Positions 45,702 to 55,062 of a stretch of 64,000 bases of DNA are shown piece after piece. Each line of letters begins with the position of its first letter. Within the stretch, counting starts at the first letter, position 1. Both the position numbers and the translations under genes were made by a program. Source of the DNA: Crossiella cryophila. Lineage in GTDB: Bacteria; Actinomycetota; Actinomycetes; Mycobacteriales; Pseudonocardiaceae. Below the pieces are notes generated by a model. The model had not been told where the DNA came from. It was given only the letters and a program-made list of their open reading frames with translations, and searched no databases. The DNA is taken from assembly GCF_014204915.1 (NCBI RefSeq), contig NZ_JACHMH010000001.1, forward strand, positions 434,001 to 498,000, in the 5' to 3' direction.

Positions 45702-45731
45702 CCGGGGCGACCGTCGAAACGGTCGCCCCGG
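45702..45731 (-). terminator. intercistronic hairpin between rpsD and rpoA
   Basis: Perfect 13-bp stem with a CGAA tetraloop, six bases beyond the rpsD stop on the minus strand. It may reduce readthrough into rpoA or stabilise the upstream mRNA. No T-tract follows. Confidence 0.7.
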
Positions 45732-45737
45732 GTCACG

Positions 45738-46343
45738 TCACTTCGAGTAGAGCTCGACGATGAGCTGCTCCTGGACCGGCGTGTCGATCTGCGCGCGGAC
45801 CGGGAGCGAGTGCACGAGCACACGCAGCGTCGACGGAACAACCTGGAGCCAGGCCGGCACCCCACGGTCGCCGAGGGCTTCCTTCGCGGCCAGGAACGGC
45901 AGCGTCGGCAGCGACTTCGGCTTCACGTCGATGATGTCGTACTGGGACACCCGGAAGCTCGGGATGTTGACCTTCTTGCCGTTGACCAGGAAGTGGCCGT
46001 GGTTCACCAGCTGGCGCGCCTGGCGCCGGGTGCGAGCCAGGCCGGCCCGGTAAACGACGTTGTCCAGCCGCGACTCGAGGATGATCAGCAGGGCCTCACC
46101 GGTCTTGCCGGTGACGCGCCGAGCTTCCTCGAAGTAGCGACGGAACTGCTTCTCCAGCACGCCGTAGGTGAAGCGAGCCTTCTGCTTCTCCTGCGACTGC
46201 AGCAGGTACTCGGACTCCTTGATGCGAGTCCGTCCGTGCTGACCCGGGGGGTACGGACGGCGCTCGAAGGAGCGGTCGCCGCCGATGAGGTCAACCTTGA
46301 GCCGACGAGACTTACGAGTCGCGGGACCGGTGTAACGAGCCAT
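45738..46343 (-). CDS. rpsD: 30S ribosomal protein S4
   Basis: A primary 16S-binding protein of 201 residues, starting MARYTGPATRKSRRLKVDL. The S4 RNA-binding domain is in the middle (SRLDNVVYRAGLARTRRQARQ, VNHGHFLVNGKKV). This is the cysteine-free (zinc-less) N-terminal form. In many bacteria S4 represses its own operon. The ATG is at 46343. Confidence 0.98.
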   Translation of the reverse strand: MARYTGPATRKSRRLKVDLIGGDRSFERRPYPPGQHGRTRIKESEYLLQSQEKQKARFTYGVLEKQFRRYFEEARRVTGKTGEALLIILESRLDNVVYRAGLARTRRQARQLVNHGHFLVNGKKVNIPSFRVSQYDIIDVKPKSLPTLPFLAAKEALGDRGVPAWLQVVPSTLRVLVHSLPVRAQIDTPVQEQLIVELYSK

Positions 46344-46365
46344 CGTGAATTACTCCTTCCCGCGC

Positions 46366-46773
46366 TTAGACCCGGCGCCGCTTGGGCGGGCGGCAGCCGT
46401 TGTGCGGCTGCGGGGTCACGTCCTGGATAGTGCCGACCTCGAGGCCGGCGGCCTGCAGCGAACGGATCGCGGTCTCCCGGCCGGAGCCAGGACCCTTCAC
46501 GAACACGTCGACCTTGCGCATGCCGTGCTCGGCGGCCTTGCGGGCCGCGTTCTCGGCGGCCATCTGGGCGGCGAACGGCGTCGACTTCCGGGAGCCCTTG
46601 AAGCCGACGTGGCCTGCGGACGCCCAGCTGATCACATTCCCGGCCGGGTCCGTGATCGAGACGATCGTGTTGTTGAACGTGCTCTTGATGTGGGCGAACC
46701 CATGAGAGACGTTCTTCTTTTCCTTGCGCCGGATTTTCTTGACCCCGGCGCCCGTACGGGACTTCGGTGGCAT
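46366..46773 (-). CDS. rpsK: 30S ribosomal protein S11
   Basis: A 135-residue platform protein with a basic N-terminus ([20 protein letters not shown]), [12 protein letters not shown] in the core and the conserved basic [14 protein letters not shown]-terminus. The rpsM stop is 29 bp upstream. Confidence 0.98.
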   Translation of the reverse strand: MPPKSRTGAGVKKIRRKEKKNVSHGFAHIKSTFNNTIVSITDPAGNVISWASAGHVGFKGSRKSTPFAAQMAAENAARKAAEHGMRKVDVFVKGPGSGRETAIRSLQAAGLEVGTIQDVTPQPHNGCRPPKRRRV

Positions 46774-46802
46774 GTTGCGGTGATCTCCTAGCTAGCGCGA
46801 GG

Positions 46803-47183
46803 TTACTTCTTTCCGGCCTTCTTCTTGCCGGCGACCGTCTTCTTCGGGCCCTTGCGGGTGCGCGCGTTGGTCTTGGTGCGCTGGCCTCGCACGGGCAGGT
46901 TGCGGCGATGCCGCAGCCCCTCGTAGCAGCCGATCTCGATCTTCCGGCGAATGTCGGCCTGAACCTCGCGGCGGAGGTCACCCTCGACCTTGAAGTGGTT
47001 CTCGATGTACTCGCGCAGCTTGACGACGTCGTCGTCAGTCAGTTCGCGAACACGCAGGTCGGCGCTCAGGCCGGTGGCGCCCAGGATCTCCCGGGAGCGG
47101 GTCCGGCCAATACCGAAAATGTAGGTCAGCGCGATCTCCAACCGCTTCTCGCGGGGAAGATCGACGCCAGAGAGTCGTGCCAT
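46803..47183 (-). CDS. rpsM: 30S ribosomal protein S13
   Basis: A 126-residue head protein contacting the P-site tRNA. It starts [14 protein letters not shown], contains [13 protein letters not shown] and [19 protein letters not shown], and ends in a lysine-rich tail. Confidence 0.98.
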   Translation of the reverse strand: MARLSGVDLPREKRLEIALTYIFGIGRTRSREILGATGLSADLRVRELTDDDVVKLREYIENHFKVEGDLRREVQADIRRKIEIGCYEGLRHRRNLPVRGQRTKTNARTRKGPKKTVAGKKKAGKK

Positions 47184-47366
47184 GCGGCGACTTTCTCCTT
47201 CGTCGTATCTCCAGGTCTTCTCCCCGACCGCCCCGCGAGTCGACTCAACTGCTCACGGGCCCCGGCCTGAAGTCCGGGGGTCAGTCGCGGTACCGCGGTA
47301 CCGGACAGGTTCGGGAAGGCTTGTGGTTGCTTGTCGTCCGGGATCAGCGAACGAAAGTGCGGGTGA

Positions 47367-47480
47367 TCAGCCCTGACGCTGCTTGTGACGCAGGTTCTCG
47401 CAAATCACCATGACCCGCCCGTGACGGCGGATCACCTTGCACTTGTCGCAGATCTTCTTGACGCTCGGCTGGACCTTCAC
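47367..47480 (-). CDS. rpmJ: 50S ribosomal protein L36 (zinc-binding form)
   Basis: 37 residues, starting at GTG ([14 protein letters not shown]). Cys11, Cys14, Cys27 and His32 make the zinc ribbon, so this is the C+ form used when zinc is sufficient. Longer in-frame starts run through the infA intergenic gap. Confidence 0.96.
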   Translation of the reverse strand: MKVQPSVKKICDKCKVIRRHGRVMVICENLRHKQRQG

Positions 47481-47535
47481 GGTCGTGCACTCCTGCTTGG
47501 CCGCGTGTCCTGGGGGCACCAGGACACCGTGGAGG

Positions 47536-47757
47536 TCACTTGTAGCGGTAGACGATGCGGCCACGGGACAGGTCGTAGGGCGAAAGCTCCACGACTACCC
47601 GGTCCTCGGGCAGGATGCGGATGTAGTGCTGCCGCATCTTGCCGCTGATGTGTGCAAGGACCCTGTGGCCGTTCTCCAGCTCGACGCGAAACATCGCGTT
47701 GGGGAGCGGCTCGACTACGCGGCCCTCGACTTCAATGGCCCCGTCCTTCTTGCCCAT
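47536..47757 (-). CDS. infA: translation initiation factor IF-1
   Basis: A 73-residue OB-fold factor that binds the ribosomal A site. It starts [20 protein letters not shown] and ends [10 protein letters not shown], near-identical to actinobacterial IF-1. It is the first gene of the infA-rpmJ-rpsM-rpsK-rpsD-rpoA-rplQ-truA run; the ATG at 47757 has GGAGGAC upstream. Confidence 0.98.
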   Translation of the reverse strand: MGKKDGAIEVEGRVVEPLPNAMFRVELENGHRVLAHISGKMRQHYIRILPEDRVVVELSPYDLSRGRIVYRYK

Positions 47758-47972
47758 GTCCTCCGCGTTTCGTGACGGTGATGATCTGGCAAACCCAACC
47801 AGGGCGGAAAAACCCCTGATCAGGCGGTTCACGGGCATCCCGGCAACCCGCTACCTTCGAGACCCTGGATGACCGCCGGATGCGCACAGAAGTGCGGAGA
47901 ACCGGTCGCCAGGCGGCTGAAGAACAGCCACGGGCACGTCGGAACGGGCACAACGAGATGCGCCGTTGCTCC

Positions 47973-48002
47973 AGTGTAGGCGCAGTATGCGCTGGTCTCC
48001 AA
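47973..48002 (-). promoter_or_regulatory. candidate promoter upstream of infA
   Basis: On the minus strand TTGGAG (47997-48002) and TACACT (47973-47978) are separated by 18 bases, giving a leader of about 210 nt to infA. Confidence 0.4.
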
Positions 48003-48013
48003 ACCGGGGCCGG

Positions 48014-48193
48014 TCAGCCGGGCCGCCGGCCGTCCCGCTTGCTCATCCAGCTGAACAGTTCGATGGCCCCCCAGATGCCGATCGGCCAGAGGAACCAGGG
48101 GTAGACCGCGGCGGCCGACAGCAGCGAGGTGCCTGCCCACACCGCGACCATGACCGCGCTGGCGATGAGCCAGACCCGCACTGATTCGCTCAC
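48014..48193 (-). CDS. 59-residue two-helix membrane protein (YPWFLW type)
   Basis: A very small gene. The GTG at 48193 begins VSESVRVWLIASAVMVAVWAG; two hydrophobic helices are joined by AAAVYPWFLWPIGIWG, and it ends SWMSKRDGRRPG. The YPWFLW core and final helix match the C-terminal part of the DUF1707 protein just upstream at 48282, so it looks like a truncated or domain-only relative. Codon usage is typical of the window. Confidence 0.6.
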   Translation of the reverse strand: MSESVRVWLIASAVMVAVWAGTSLLSAAAVYPWFLWPIGIWGAIELFSWMSKRDGRRPG

Positions 48194-48281
48194 GCAGGCC
48201 AGCGTGCCAGCGCGGTCGGTCCCCGGTCGTCATCCGCGATGCGGATTCGAGGGGGTCCCGTGGGCGTAGCCCGCCCGCGCG

Positions 48282-48710
48282 TCAACGCCCGTCCGGCGGA
48301 GTCCGCCCGAGCAGGTGCAGGGTGAGCACCACCACTCCCGGCGGCCCGGCCACCCAGAGGAACCAGGGGTAGGCAGGCTCCAGCTCGGTCACACTGACCA
48401 GGCCCCAGATCACCAGGTTGATCAGCACCGCGAACAGGTACACCCCGAGCACCGCGCGGAAGAACCGGCGCGGCCTGCGCGCGGGCGCCGGCACCGCGGG
48501 CACCGGGGACTGGGTGGCCAGGTCGGGCAGGTCGGCGGTGACCGCGGCCAGCTCCCCGTAGGTGCGACTGGCCCAGACCAGCCGGACCCGCTCGTCGAAC
48601 TCGCCGAGGGTGAGCCGCCCCTCACCCTGGGCGTGCCGTAGCCGCCCGGCCACCGCCTCCCGGTCGGCGTCGGAGATCCGCATCCGCTCGTACGGCACCG
48701 GCTCACTCAC
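48282..48710 (-). CDS. DUF1707 domain protein with two membrane helices
   Basis: 142 residues. The N-terminal DUF1707 domain (MRISDADREAVAGRLRHAQ and LTLGEFDERVRLVWASRTYGEL, about 10-60) is followed by a proline-rich linker and two membrane segments (about 80-103 and 112-132) containing YPWFLWVAGPPG. DUF1707 proteins are common in actinobacteria and have no agreed function. The GTG at 48710 (VSEPVPYERM) fits family starts, but no strong ribosome site is seen. It is divergent from the sigma factor operon. Confidence 0.78.
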   Translation of the reverse strand: MSEPVPYERMRISDADREAVAGRLRHAQGEGRLTLGEFDERVRLVWASRTYGELAAVTADLPDLATQSPVPAVPAPARRPRRFFRAVLGVYLFAVLINLVIWGLVSVTELEPAYPWFLWVAGPPGVVVLTLHLLGRTPPDGR

Positions 48711-48792
48711 ACCGGTGATGTTCGCAGATCCGGTGGATCGGTTGTTATGGCCGTGACCGGTCCGGACACAGACTGCGATGAAAGGGGGTGCG

Positions 48793-49320
48793 ATGACCGA
48801 GCCCGAACAGCGCTTCACCGCGCTGTACCAGCTGCACTACGAGGACATCGCCCGGTATGTGCGCCGCCGGGCGCCGGAACTGGACTGCCGGGACACGGTG
48901 GCCGAGGTGTTCCTGACCGCCTGGCGCCGCTTCGCCGAACTGGAACGCAGCCCGCTGCCGCTGCCCTGGCTGTACGGGGTGGCCCGGCGGGTGCTGGCCA
49001 ACGCCTTCCGCGGCGCGGCCAGGGCGGAGGCCCTCATCGAGCGGGTGGCCGCGCACGCCGGTCCGGGCCAGGCGCCCGACCACGCCGAGCAGACCGAGAC
49101 CCGGCTGGCCGTGGCCCGGCTGTTCGACCAGCTGCCCGAACCCGACCGCGAGGCGGTGCGGCTGATCGCCTGGGAGGGCCTGACCAGCCGGGAGGCCGCG
49201 GCGGTGCTGGGCTGCAACCCGGCCGCGCTGGCCATGCGCCTGCACCGGCTACGGCGACGGCTGCGGGCCAGGCACATCGAGCTGATCCCGGCCATGCCGG
49301 GGACTGGAGGAACACGATGA
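48793..49320 (+). CDS. ECF-family RNA polymerase sigma factor
   Basis: 175 residues. Region 2 (about 10-75, LYQLHYEDIARYVRRRAPE, VAEVFLTAWRRF, LPWLYGVARRVLAN) and region 4 (about 115-165, FDQLPEPDREAVRLIAWEGL, TSREAAAVLGCNPAAL) are present, with no region 3. The ATG at 48793 follows GGGGG. Its stop overlaps the next gene (ATGA), which encodes a membrane protein of the kind often paired with such sigma factors. Confidence 0.9.
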   Translation: MTEPEQRFTALYQLHYEDIARYVRRRAPELDCRDTVAEVFLTAWRRFAELERSPLPLPWLYGVARRVLANAFRGAARAEALIERVAAHAGPGQAPDHAEQTETRLAVARLFDQLPEPDREAVRLIAWEGLTSREAAAVLGCNPAALAMRLHRLRRRLRARHIELIPAMPGTGGTR

Positions 49321-50324
49321 GGGGCGTCGAGGACGAGCTGCGCCTGCACTACCAGGCGCTGGACCCGGCGGCGGGGGACGCGCTGCCCACGCCGGAACAG
49401 CGGGCGGCCGACCTGCGCCGCATCCTGGCCGAACCGGCGGGCCTCACCCAGCTGCCCGTGCGGCAACCCGCGGCCCGTCGCGCCTCGATGCCCCGGCGCC
49501 GGCTGCTGGCGGTGGGACTGGTGGCGGCGACCGTGGCCGCCGGGACGGTGGTCGGGGTGAACCTGCTCAGTCCCGACCTCCAGTCCGCGGCGGGACAGTG
49601 GCCCAGGCCGCTGGTGGTCGAGCCCCTCGGGTCCGGTCAGCCACCGGCCGCGGAACTGCTGCGCCGGCTCGCTGTGAAGGTCGAGGCCCTGCCCGACCCG
49701 GTGGGACCGGGCGCGTGGGAGGAAGTGCGGTCGGTGACCCAGGTCCTGGAGCGCCCGGTCGATCGCTCCACCGCGACCCAGCAGCGCACCATCGACCTGG
49801 AGGTGTTGACCGAACCGGATGGGACCCGCCTGCTGGGCCGCCCGCACGGCAGTGCCCCGCCCACGTTCGACCACTACCGGCCGGGTGGCAAGGAGGACGC
49901 CTACGTGGGGACTATTCCCCAGGACGAGGCCGCCTTCGGCCCGTGGCTGTGGCAGGGGCCGGTGCTGCGCGGCTACAGCTTCTACCGGGTCGCCGAGCTG
50001 TTCGGCACCCGGGCGCTCAACCCGCGCCAGCGGGCCTGGGCGCTGCGCCAGCTGGCGACCGTGACCGACCTGAACAGCCCCGGCCGGGCCACCGACCGTG
50101 CGGGCAGGCGGGGCCTGGCGATCACCATCGACGACGTGGACGCCCCCGGTGGCTTCGGCAAGCCCGTCCGGATCACCCTGGTGATCAATGAGAACGACGG
50201 CAGCCTGCTGGCCAGGGAGACGGTGCTGACCGAGGACCCCGGCCACTTCGACGACGTGCCGCTGCCGGCGGTCTGGGTCTACCAGGAGTTCAAGCCGGCG
50301 GTGCGCCGGATCCCGGCCAAGTGA
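49317..50324 (+). CDS. CU044_5270-like membrane protein, putative sigma-factor partner
   Basis: 335 residues. The cytoplasmic N-terminus (about 1-60, with ADLRRILAEP) is followed by one membrane helix (about 62-82, LLAVGLVAATVAAGTVVGV) and a large external domain. This matches actinobacterial CU044_5270 proteins encoded next to ECF sigma factors. It may hold the sigma factor inactive at the membrane, but no zinc anti-sigma motif is present. Co-translation with the sigma gene is certain from the overlap. Confidence 0.72.
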   Translation: MRGVEDELRLHYQALDPAAGDALPTPEQRAADLRRILAEPAGLTQLPVRQPAARRASMPRRRLLAVGLVAATVAAGTVVGVNLLSPDLQSAAGQWPRPLVVEPLGSGQPPAAELLRRLAVKVEALPDPVGPGAWEEVRSVTQVLERPVDRSTATQQRTIDLEVLTEPDGTRLLGRPHGSAPPTFDHYRPGGKEDAYVGTIPQDEAAFGPWLWQGPVLRGYSFYRVAELFGTRALNPRQRAWALRQLATVTDLNSPGRATDRAGRRGLAITIDDVDAPGGFGKPVRITLVINENDGSLLARETVLTEDPGHFDDVPLPAVWVYQEFKPAVRRIPAK

Positions 50325-50328
50325 ACGA

Positions 50329-50370
50329 CGAAGGGCGCCCCGGAGCCGAGACTCCGGGGCGCCCTTCGTG
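50329..50370. terminator. bidirectional terminator between sigma operon and map
   Basis: Perfect 18-bp stem with a 6-base loop (arms 50329-50346 and 50353-50370), between convergent genes. Confidence 0.9.
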
Positions 50371-50379
50371 CGTTCAGAT

Positions 50380-51171
50380 TCAGTCCTCCAGGGCGGTGAG
50401 CACCCAGGGGCCGTTCTCGGTGACCGCGACGCTGTGCTCCCAGTGCGCGGCCCGGGAACCGTCGTCGGTGATGACGGTCCAGCCGTCCTCGAGTTCGACG
50501 GTGTCGTCGCTGCCCAGGGTGACCATCGGTTCGACCGCGATGGCCATGCCCACCTTGAGCTTGGGGCCCTTGCCCGGCTTGCCTCGGTTGGGCAGGAAGG
50601 GCTCCATGTGCATCTGGGTGCCGATGCCGTGGCCGCCGTAGTCGGCGACGATGGCGTACTCCAGGCCGTCGCGCTTGGCCGCGGCCAGCACGGCGGTCTC
50701 GATGGCGTGGCTGATGTCGCTGAGCCGGTTGTCCGGGCGCACCGCGGCGATGCCGGCCAGCATCGACTCCCGGCAGGCGTTGGACAGCTTCACTTCCTGC
50801 TCGGTCACCGTGCCGATGGCCAGGGTCACCGCGGAGTCGCCGTGCCAGCCGTCCAGGATCGCGCCGCAGTCCACCGACAGCAGATCGCCGTCGGCGAGCA
50901 CCTGCTCCCGGTTCGGGATGCCGTGCACGACCTGCTCGTTCACCGAGGCGCAGATCGAGCCGGGGAAGCCGTGGTAGCCCTTGAACGAGGGCACCGCGCC
51001 GGCGTCCCGGATGGTCTGCTCGGCCAGCTCGTCCAGCTCACCGGTGCTCACCCCGGCCTTGGCCGCCGTGGCGACCGCGGCCAGGGTGCGTGCCACCACC
51101 AGGCCGGCGGCCCGCATGGCCTCCAGCTCGGTGTGCGTCTTGATCTCGATTCCGCGTCCGCGCCTGAGCAC
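50380..51171 (-). CDS. map: methionine aminopeptidase type I
   Basis: Removes N-terminal methionine from new proteins. 263 residues. The metal ligands are readable: DCGAILDGWHGDSAV (two Asp), GGHGIGTQMH (His), AVEPMV (Glu) and WEHSVAV (Glu). The HGFPGSICASVNEQVVHG segment is typical. The GTG is at 51171. It follows adk by 13 bp in the secY-adk-map run. Confidence 0.97.
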   Translation of the reverse strand: MLRRGRGIEIKTHTELEAMRAAGLVVARTLAAVATAAKAGVSTGELDELAEQTIRDAGAVPSFKGYHGFPGSICASVNEQVVHGIPNREQVLADGDLLSVDCGAILDGWHGDSAVTLAIGTVTEQEVKLSNACRESMLAGIAAVRPDNRLSDISHAIETAVLAAAKRDGLEYAIVADYGGHGIGTQMHMEPFLPNRGKPGKGPKLKVGMAIAVEPMVTLGSDDTVELEDGWTVITDDGSRAAHWEHSVAVTENGPWVLTALED

Positions 51172-51184
51172 GGGTCCCGCCCTT

Positions 51185-51736
51185 CTACCTACGGTTGTTG
51201 AGCGCGTCCAGCGCGCGGCCGGTGATCTCCTCGACCGTGCCCACCGCGTCCACCTTCAGCAGGATGTCGGCGTAGTAGTCGAGCAGCGGGGCGGTCTCCG
51301 AGCGGTACACCTGCTGGCGCCGCCGGATCACGTCCTCGTTGTCGTCGGACCGGCCGCGGGCGAGCAGGCGCTCGACCACGACGTCCTCCGGCACCGCGAA
51401 CTCCAGCACCGCGTCCAGGCCCTCGTCGTTCTCCTTGAGGATCTGGCCCAGCACGTCGGCCTGCGCGGTGTTGCGCGGGAAGCCGTCGAGCAGGAAACCG
51501 TTCACCGCGTCCGCCTCGGCCAGCCGCTCGCGGACCATGGAGTTGGTGACCGAGTCCGGCACCAGCTCACCAGCGTCCAGGTAGCGCTTGGCTTCCTTGC
51601 CCAGAGCGGTCTCCTGGCCGACGTTGTACCGGAACAACTCGCCGGTGGAGATGTGCGGCACGCCGAGCTTCTGGCTGAGCACGGTGGCCTGGGTACCCTT
51701 GCCCGCTCCGGGCGGGCCGACAAGAACGAGTCGCAC
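51185..51736 (-). CDS. adk: adenylate kinase
   Basis: Interconverts AMP, ADP and ATP. 183 residues. The P-loop is GPPGAGKGT (7-15), with FLLDGFPRN and the short [17 protein letters not shown], without the zinc-binding insertion, as usual in actinobacteria. The GTG start overlaps the secY stop by one base (TAGTG). Confidence 0.97.
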   Translation of the reverse strand: MRLVLVGPPGAGKGTQATVLSQKLGVPHISTGELFRYNVGQETALGKEAKRYLDAGELVPDSVTNSMVRERLAEADAVNGFLLDGFPRNTAQADVLGQILKENDEGLDAVLEFAVPEDVVVERLLARGRSDDNEDVIRRRQQVYRSETAPLLDYYADILLKVDAVGTVEEITGRALDALNNRR

Positions 51737-53049
51737 TAGCGGAGGAACCCTTCGTAGTTACGCTGCATGAGCTGGCTCTCGATCTGCTTCACCGTGTCGA
51801 GGCCGACGCCGACCATGATCAGCACAGCGGTGCCGCCGAACGGGAAGTTCTGGTTCTGCCCATCGCCGGTGACACCGAGGAAGAAGTTCGGCAACACGGC
51901 GATGATGCCCAGATAGAGCGAGCCCGGCAGGGTGATCCGGCTCAGTACGAACTGCAGGTACTCCGCCGTCGGACGGCCGGGACGGATACCGGGGATGAAG
52001 CCGCCGAACTTCTTCATCTCGTCCGCGCGCTCGTCCGGGTTGAACGTGATCGCGACGTAGAAGTACGTGAAGAAGATGATCAGCATGAAGTACAGCGCGA
52101 TGTGCACCCAGCTGCGCTGGTTGACCACCTGGTCGCGCAGGAAGATCTGCCACCAGCTCGGGTCACCGGTGGAGGCGGTGAGGCGGGTGATCAGGTCCGG
52201 CAGGTACAGCAGCGAGGAGGCGAAGATGACCGGGATGACACCGGCCTGGTTCACCTTCAGCGGCAGGTAGGTCGAGGTGCCGCCGTACATCCGGCGACCG
52301 ATCATGCGCTTGGCGTACTGCACCGGGATCCGGCGCTGCGCCTGCTCCACGAAGATGACGCTGGCGATGATCACCAGGCCGAACACGCAGATGATGGTGA
52401 AGGTGACGCCACCCTGGCGCAGGATGTTGGCGCCCTCGGCCGGGATCCGGGCCGCGATCATGGTGAAGATCAGCAGCGACATGCCGTTGCCGATGCCGCG
52501 CTCGGTGATCAGCTCACCCAGCCACATGATCACCGCGGTGCCCGCGGTCATCGTGATGACGATGACGATCAGGCCGAAGATGCCCTTGTCCGGGATGATG
52601 TCCAGGGTGCAGTTCTGGAAGAGCTGACCCCGCACGGCGAGCGCGGTGAACGCGGTGGCCTGCAGGATGGCCAGCGCGATGGTGAGGTACCGGGTGTACT
52701 GGGTCAGTTTGCCCTGACCGGCCTGACCCTCCTTGCGCAGCTGCTCGAACCGCGGGATGACCACGGTGAGCAGCTGGATGATGATGCTCGCGGTGATGTA
52801 CGGCATGATGCCCAGCGCGAAGATCGACAACTGCAACAGCGCACCACCGCTGAACAGGTTCAGCAGGGTGTAGATGTTGTTGGCGTTGTCACCCTCAGCC
52901 TGCCGGATGCATGCCTGGATGTTCGGGTACGACACCCCAGGCGAAGGCAGGGTCGCGCCAAGGCGGTAGACCGCGATGAGCGCGAGGGTGAAGAGGATCT
53001 TGCGGCGTAGGTCAGGCGTCGCAAGAGCCGAGCGGAAGGCGCTGAGCAC
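51736..53049 (-). CDS. secY: preprotein translocase subunit SecY
   Basis: The channel of the Sec translocon, 437 residues with ten membrane helices, starting at the GTG at 53049 ([20 protein letters not shown]) after a strong GAGGAGG. Typical segments are [12 protein letters not shown], the cytoplasmic [12 protein letters not shown] loop and [14 protein letters not shown] longer frame upstream is low-complexity. A terminator after rplO means it needs its own promoter in the 299-bp gap upstream, where TAGAGT is only a weak -10 candidate. Confidence 0.97.
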   Translation of the reverse strand: MLSAFRSALATPDLRRKILFTLALIAVYRLGATLPSPGVSYPNIQACIRQAEGDNANNIYTLLNLFSGGALLQLSIFALGIMPYITASIIIQLLTVVIPRFEQLRKEGQAGQGKLTQYTRYLTIALAILQATAFTALAVRGQLFQNCTLDIIPDKGIFGLIVIVITMTAGTAVIMWLGELITERGIGNGMSLLIFTMIAARIPAEGANILRQGGVTFTIICVFGLVIIASVIFVEQAQRRIPVQYAKRMIGRRMYGGTSTYLPLKVNQAGVIPVIFASSLLYLPDLITRLTASTGDPSWWQIFLRDQVVNQRSWVHIALYFMLIIFFTYFYVAITFNPDERADEMKKFGGFIPGIRPGRPTAEYLQFVLSRITLPGSLYLGIIAVLPNFFLGVTGDGQNQNFPFGGTAVLIMVGVGLDTVKQIESQLMQRNYEGFLR

Positions 53050-53303
53050 GCAAGACCTCCTCGGCGTGGCCGGCCCGGTTGGCCGACTACTGACGGACCC
53101 GGCCTCGCTGGCCGGCTGTGCACCACCTGGCGAGCGAACTCGCGCAGTCCAGGGACGCATCGCACCACCACAGTACGAAGCGTGCTGACGACTCTAACAG
53201 CCGGGATCTCCGTGCCCACCCCTACCGTCGGATTGACCTTGGGAATGGGTGAAACGGAGTATCAACCGTCTATCCGCGAATCCACTTGCCTTGTAAAGCA
53301 GGA

Positions 53304-53333
53304 ACGGGCCGGCAGGTCGCCCTGCCGGCCCGT
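53304..53333 (-). terminator. terminator at the end of the spc ribosomal operon
   Basis: Perfect 13-bp stem ACGGGCCGGCAGG / CCTGCCGGCCCGT with a TCGC loop, 15 bp past the rplO stop. Confidence 0.9.
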
Positions 53334-53348
53334 CCACGAGCTAACAGC

Positions 53349-53792
53349 TCACAGCTCGGTGACCGAGCCGCCAGCCGCGTTGATCTTGTCCATCGCGCTC
53401 TGCGAGAACTTGTGCGCGGTGATGTCGAGCTTCACCCCGCCGAGGTCCCCGTTGCCGAGCACCTTGACCAGCTTGCCCTTGCGGACCAGACCGGCGTTGA
53501 CGATGTCCTCGACGCCGATGCTGCCCCCCTCGGGGAACAGGCGGGCCAGGTCGGTCACGTTGACCGGCTGGTACTCGGTGCGGAAGGGGTTCTTGAAGCC
53601 CTTGAGCTTCGGCAGCCGCATGTGGATGGGCATCTGCCCACCCTCGAGGCGCGCGGGGACGTTCTTGCGCGCCTTGGTGCCCTTGGTACCACGACCGGCG
53701 GTCTTGCCCTTGGAACCCTCACCACGACCCACGCGGGTCTTCGGGGTGTTGGAGCCAGGGGCCGGACGCAGGTGGTGCAGCTTGATAGTCAT
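53349..53792 (-). CDS. rplO: 50S ribosomal protein L15
   Basis: A 147-residue late-assembly protein starting [20 protein letters not shown], with the glycine-rich [17 protein letters not shown] arm. It shares one base with the rpmD stop (TGATG). It is the last gene before the operon terminator. Confidence 0.98.
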   Translation of the reverse strand: MTIKLHHLRPAPGSNTPKTRVGRGEGSKGKTAGRGTKGTKARKNVPARLEGGQMPIHMRLPKLKGFKNPFRTEYQPVNVTDLARLFPEGGSIGVEDIVNAGLVRKGKLVKVLGNGDLGGVKLDITAHKFSQSAMDKINAAGGSVTEL

Positions 53793-53977
53793 CAGTCAGC
53801 GACCTCCTCGACCGCCACCAGGTGCCGCACGGTGTGGATGAGTCCACGAACCTGCGGAGAGTCCTCGCGGACCACCGACTGGCGGATCTTGCGCAGACCC
53901 AGGGTGCGAATGGTGTCGCGCTGGTTCTGCTTGCAGCCAATGATGCTGCGCGTCTGGGTGACCTTGAGCTTGGCCAT
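53792..53977 (-). CDS. rpmD: 50S ribosomal protein L30
   Basis: A 61-residue protein, [19 protein letters not shown] through [10 protein letters not shown]. The rpsE stop lies 5 bp upstream. Confidence 0.98.
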   Translation of the reverse strand: MAKLKVTQTRSIIGCKQNQRDTIRTLGLRKIRQSVVREDSPQVRGLIHTVRHLVAVEEVAD

Positions 53978-53982
53978 GGGGA

Positions 53983-54624
53983 TCAGGCCCCCTGTCCAGC
54001 ACGGGCCCGCAGCATGCCGGCCGGAGCAACATCCTCCAGCGGCAGGCCACGACGCGCGGCAACCTCTTCAGGCCGCTGCAGCATCTTCAGCGCGGCGACG
54101 GTGGCACGCACGACGTTGATGGCGTTGTCGCTACCCAGCGACTTGCTCAGCACGTCGTGGATACCCACGCACTCCAGCACGGCGCGCACCGGGCCACCGG
54201 CGATAACACCGGTACCGGGGCTGGCCGGACGCAGGAGGACGACGCCCGCGGCGTCCTCACCCTGCACGGGGTGCGGGATGGTGCCGGCGATACGAGGGAC
54301 GCGGAAGAAGCTCTTCTTCGCCTCCTCGACACCCTTGGCGATGGCGGCCGGAACTTCCTTGGCCTTGCCGTAGCCGACGCCGACCATTCCGTCGCCGTCA
54401 CCCACGATCACCAGCGCGGTGAAGCTGAAGCGACGACCACCCTTGACCACCTTCGCGACGCGGTTGATCGCAACCACGCGCTCGATGTGCAGGCTCTTCT
54501 CCTGGGGAGCTCCGCCACGACCGGAGTCGCGACGGTCGCGGCGGTCACGCCGCTCGCCACGCTCGTTGCCCTGGCCACCCGGACCGCCCTGGCCGCCGCC
54601 GAATTGCCGTGTACGTCCCGGCAT
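53983..54624 (-). CDS. rpsE: 30S ribosomal protein S5
   Basis: 213 residues. A glycine- and arginine-rich N-terminal extension (about 40 residues with [15 protein letters not shown]) precedes the S5 core: [33 protein letters not shown] and [17 protein letters not shown]. It is involved in decoding accuracy. The ATG is at 54624. Confidence 0.98.
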   Translation of the reverse strand: MPGRTRQFGGGQGGPGGQGNERGERRDRRDRRDSGRGGAPQEKSLHIERVVAINRVAKVVKGGRRFSFTALVIVGDGDGMVGVGYGKAKEVPAAIAKGVEEAKKSFFRVPRIAGTIPHPVQGEDAAGVVLLRPASPGTGVIAGGPVRAVLECVGIHDVLSKSLGSDNAINVVRATVAALKMLQRPEEVAARRGLPLEDVAPAGMLRARAGQGA

Positions 54625-54658
54625 CAGGCGTTCCTTCCTTCAGTGCTCTGCATGACTC

Positions 54659-55060
54659 TCAGAACTCCAGCCCGTGCTCGCGCGCGGCATCGGCCAGCGC
54701 GGCGATACGACCGTGGTAGTCGTAGCCACCCCGGTCGAACACGACCTTGGCGACGCCGGCTTCCTTGGCCCTGGCCGCGACCAGCTCGCCCACCTTGGCG
54801 GCACGAGCCTTCTTGTCGCCGTCCAGCGCACGGATGTCCGCTTCCAGCGTGGAGGCGGAGGCCAGGGTGTGACCGGCGAGGTCGTCGATGACCTGCGCGA
54901 CAACGTGCCGCGAGGACCGGGTGACCACCAGACGCGGGCGATCCGGGGTTCCGCTGATCTTCTTGCGGAGCCGGAAGTGCCGACGCGTACGGGCCACGCG
55001 ACGCAGGGTGGAGACGTCCTTGCCTGCGCGCTTGCGCTTGACGGTTGCTGTCTCGCTCAT
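54659..55060 (-). CDS. rplR: 50S ribosomal protein L18
   Basis: 133 residues binding 5S rRNA, with [38 protein letters not shown] and the C-terminal LEF. The ATG at 55060 ([13 protein letters not shown]) is preferred over a GTG two codons earlier, because the ribosome-site spacing is better; that GTG would overlap the rplF stop. Confidence 0.97.
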   Translation of the reverse strand: MSETATVKRKRAGKDVSTLRRVARTRRHFRLRKKISGTPDRPRLVVTRSSRHVVAQVIDDLAGHTLASASTLEADIRALDGDKKARAAKVGELVAARAKEAGVAKVVFDRGGYDYHGRIAALADAAREHGLEF

Positions 55061-55062
55061 GC

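Noticed and set aside
47184-47366. Tandem GCGGTACC repeat in the rpsM-rpmJ gap as a regulatory element
   Set aside because: Only two short copies of a KpnI-like hexamer context; not convincing beyond chance.
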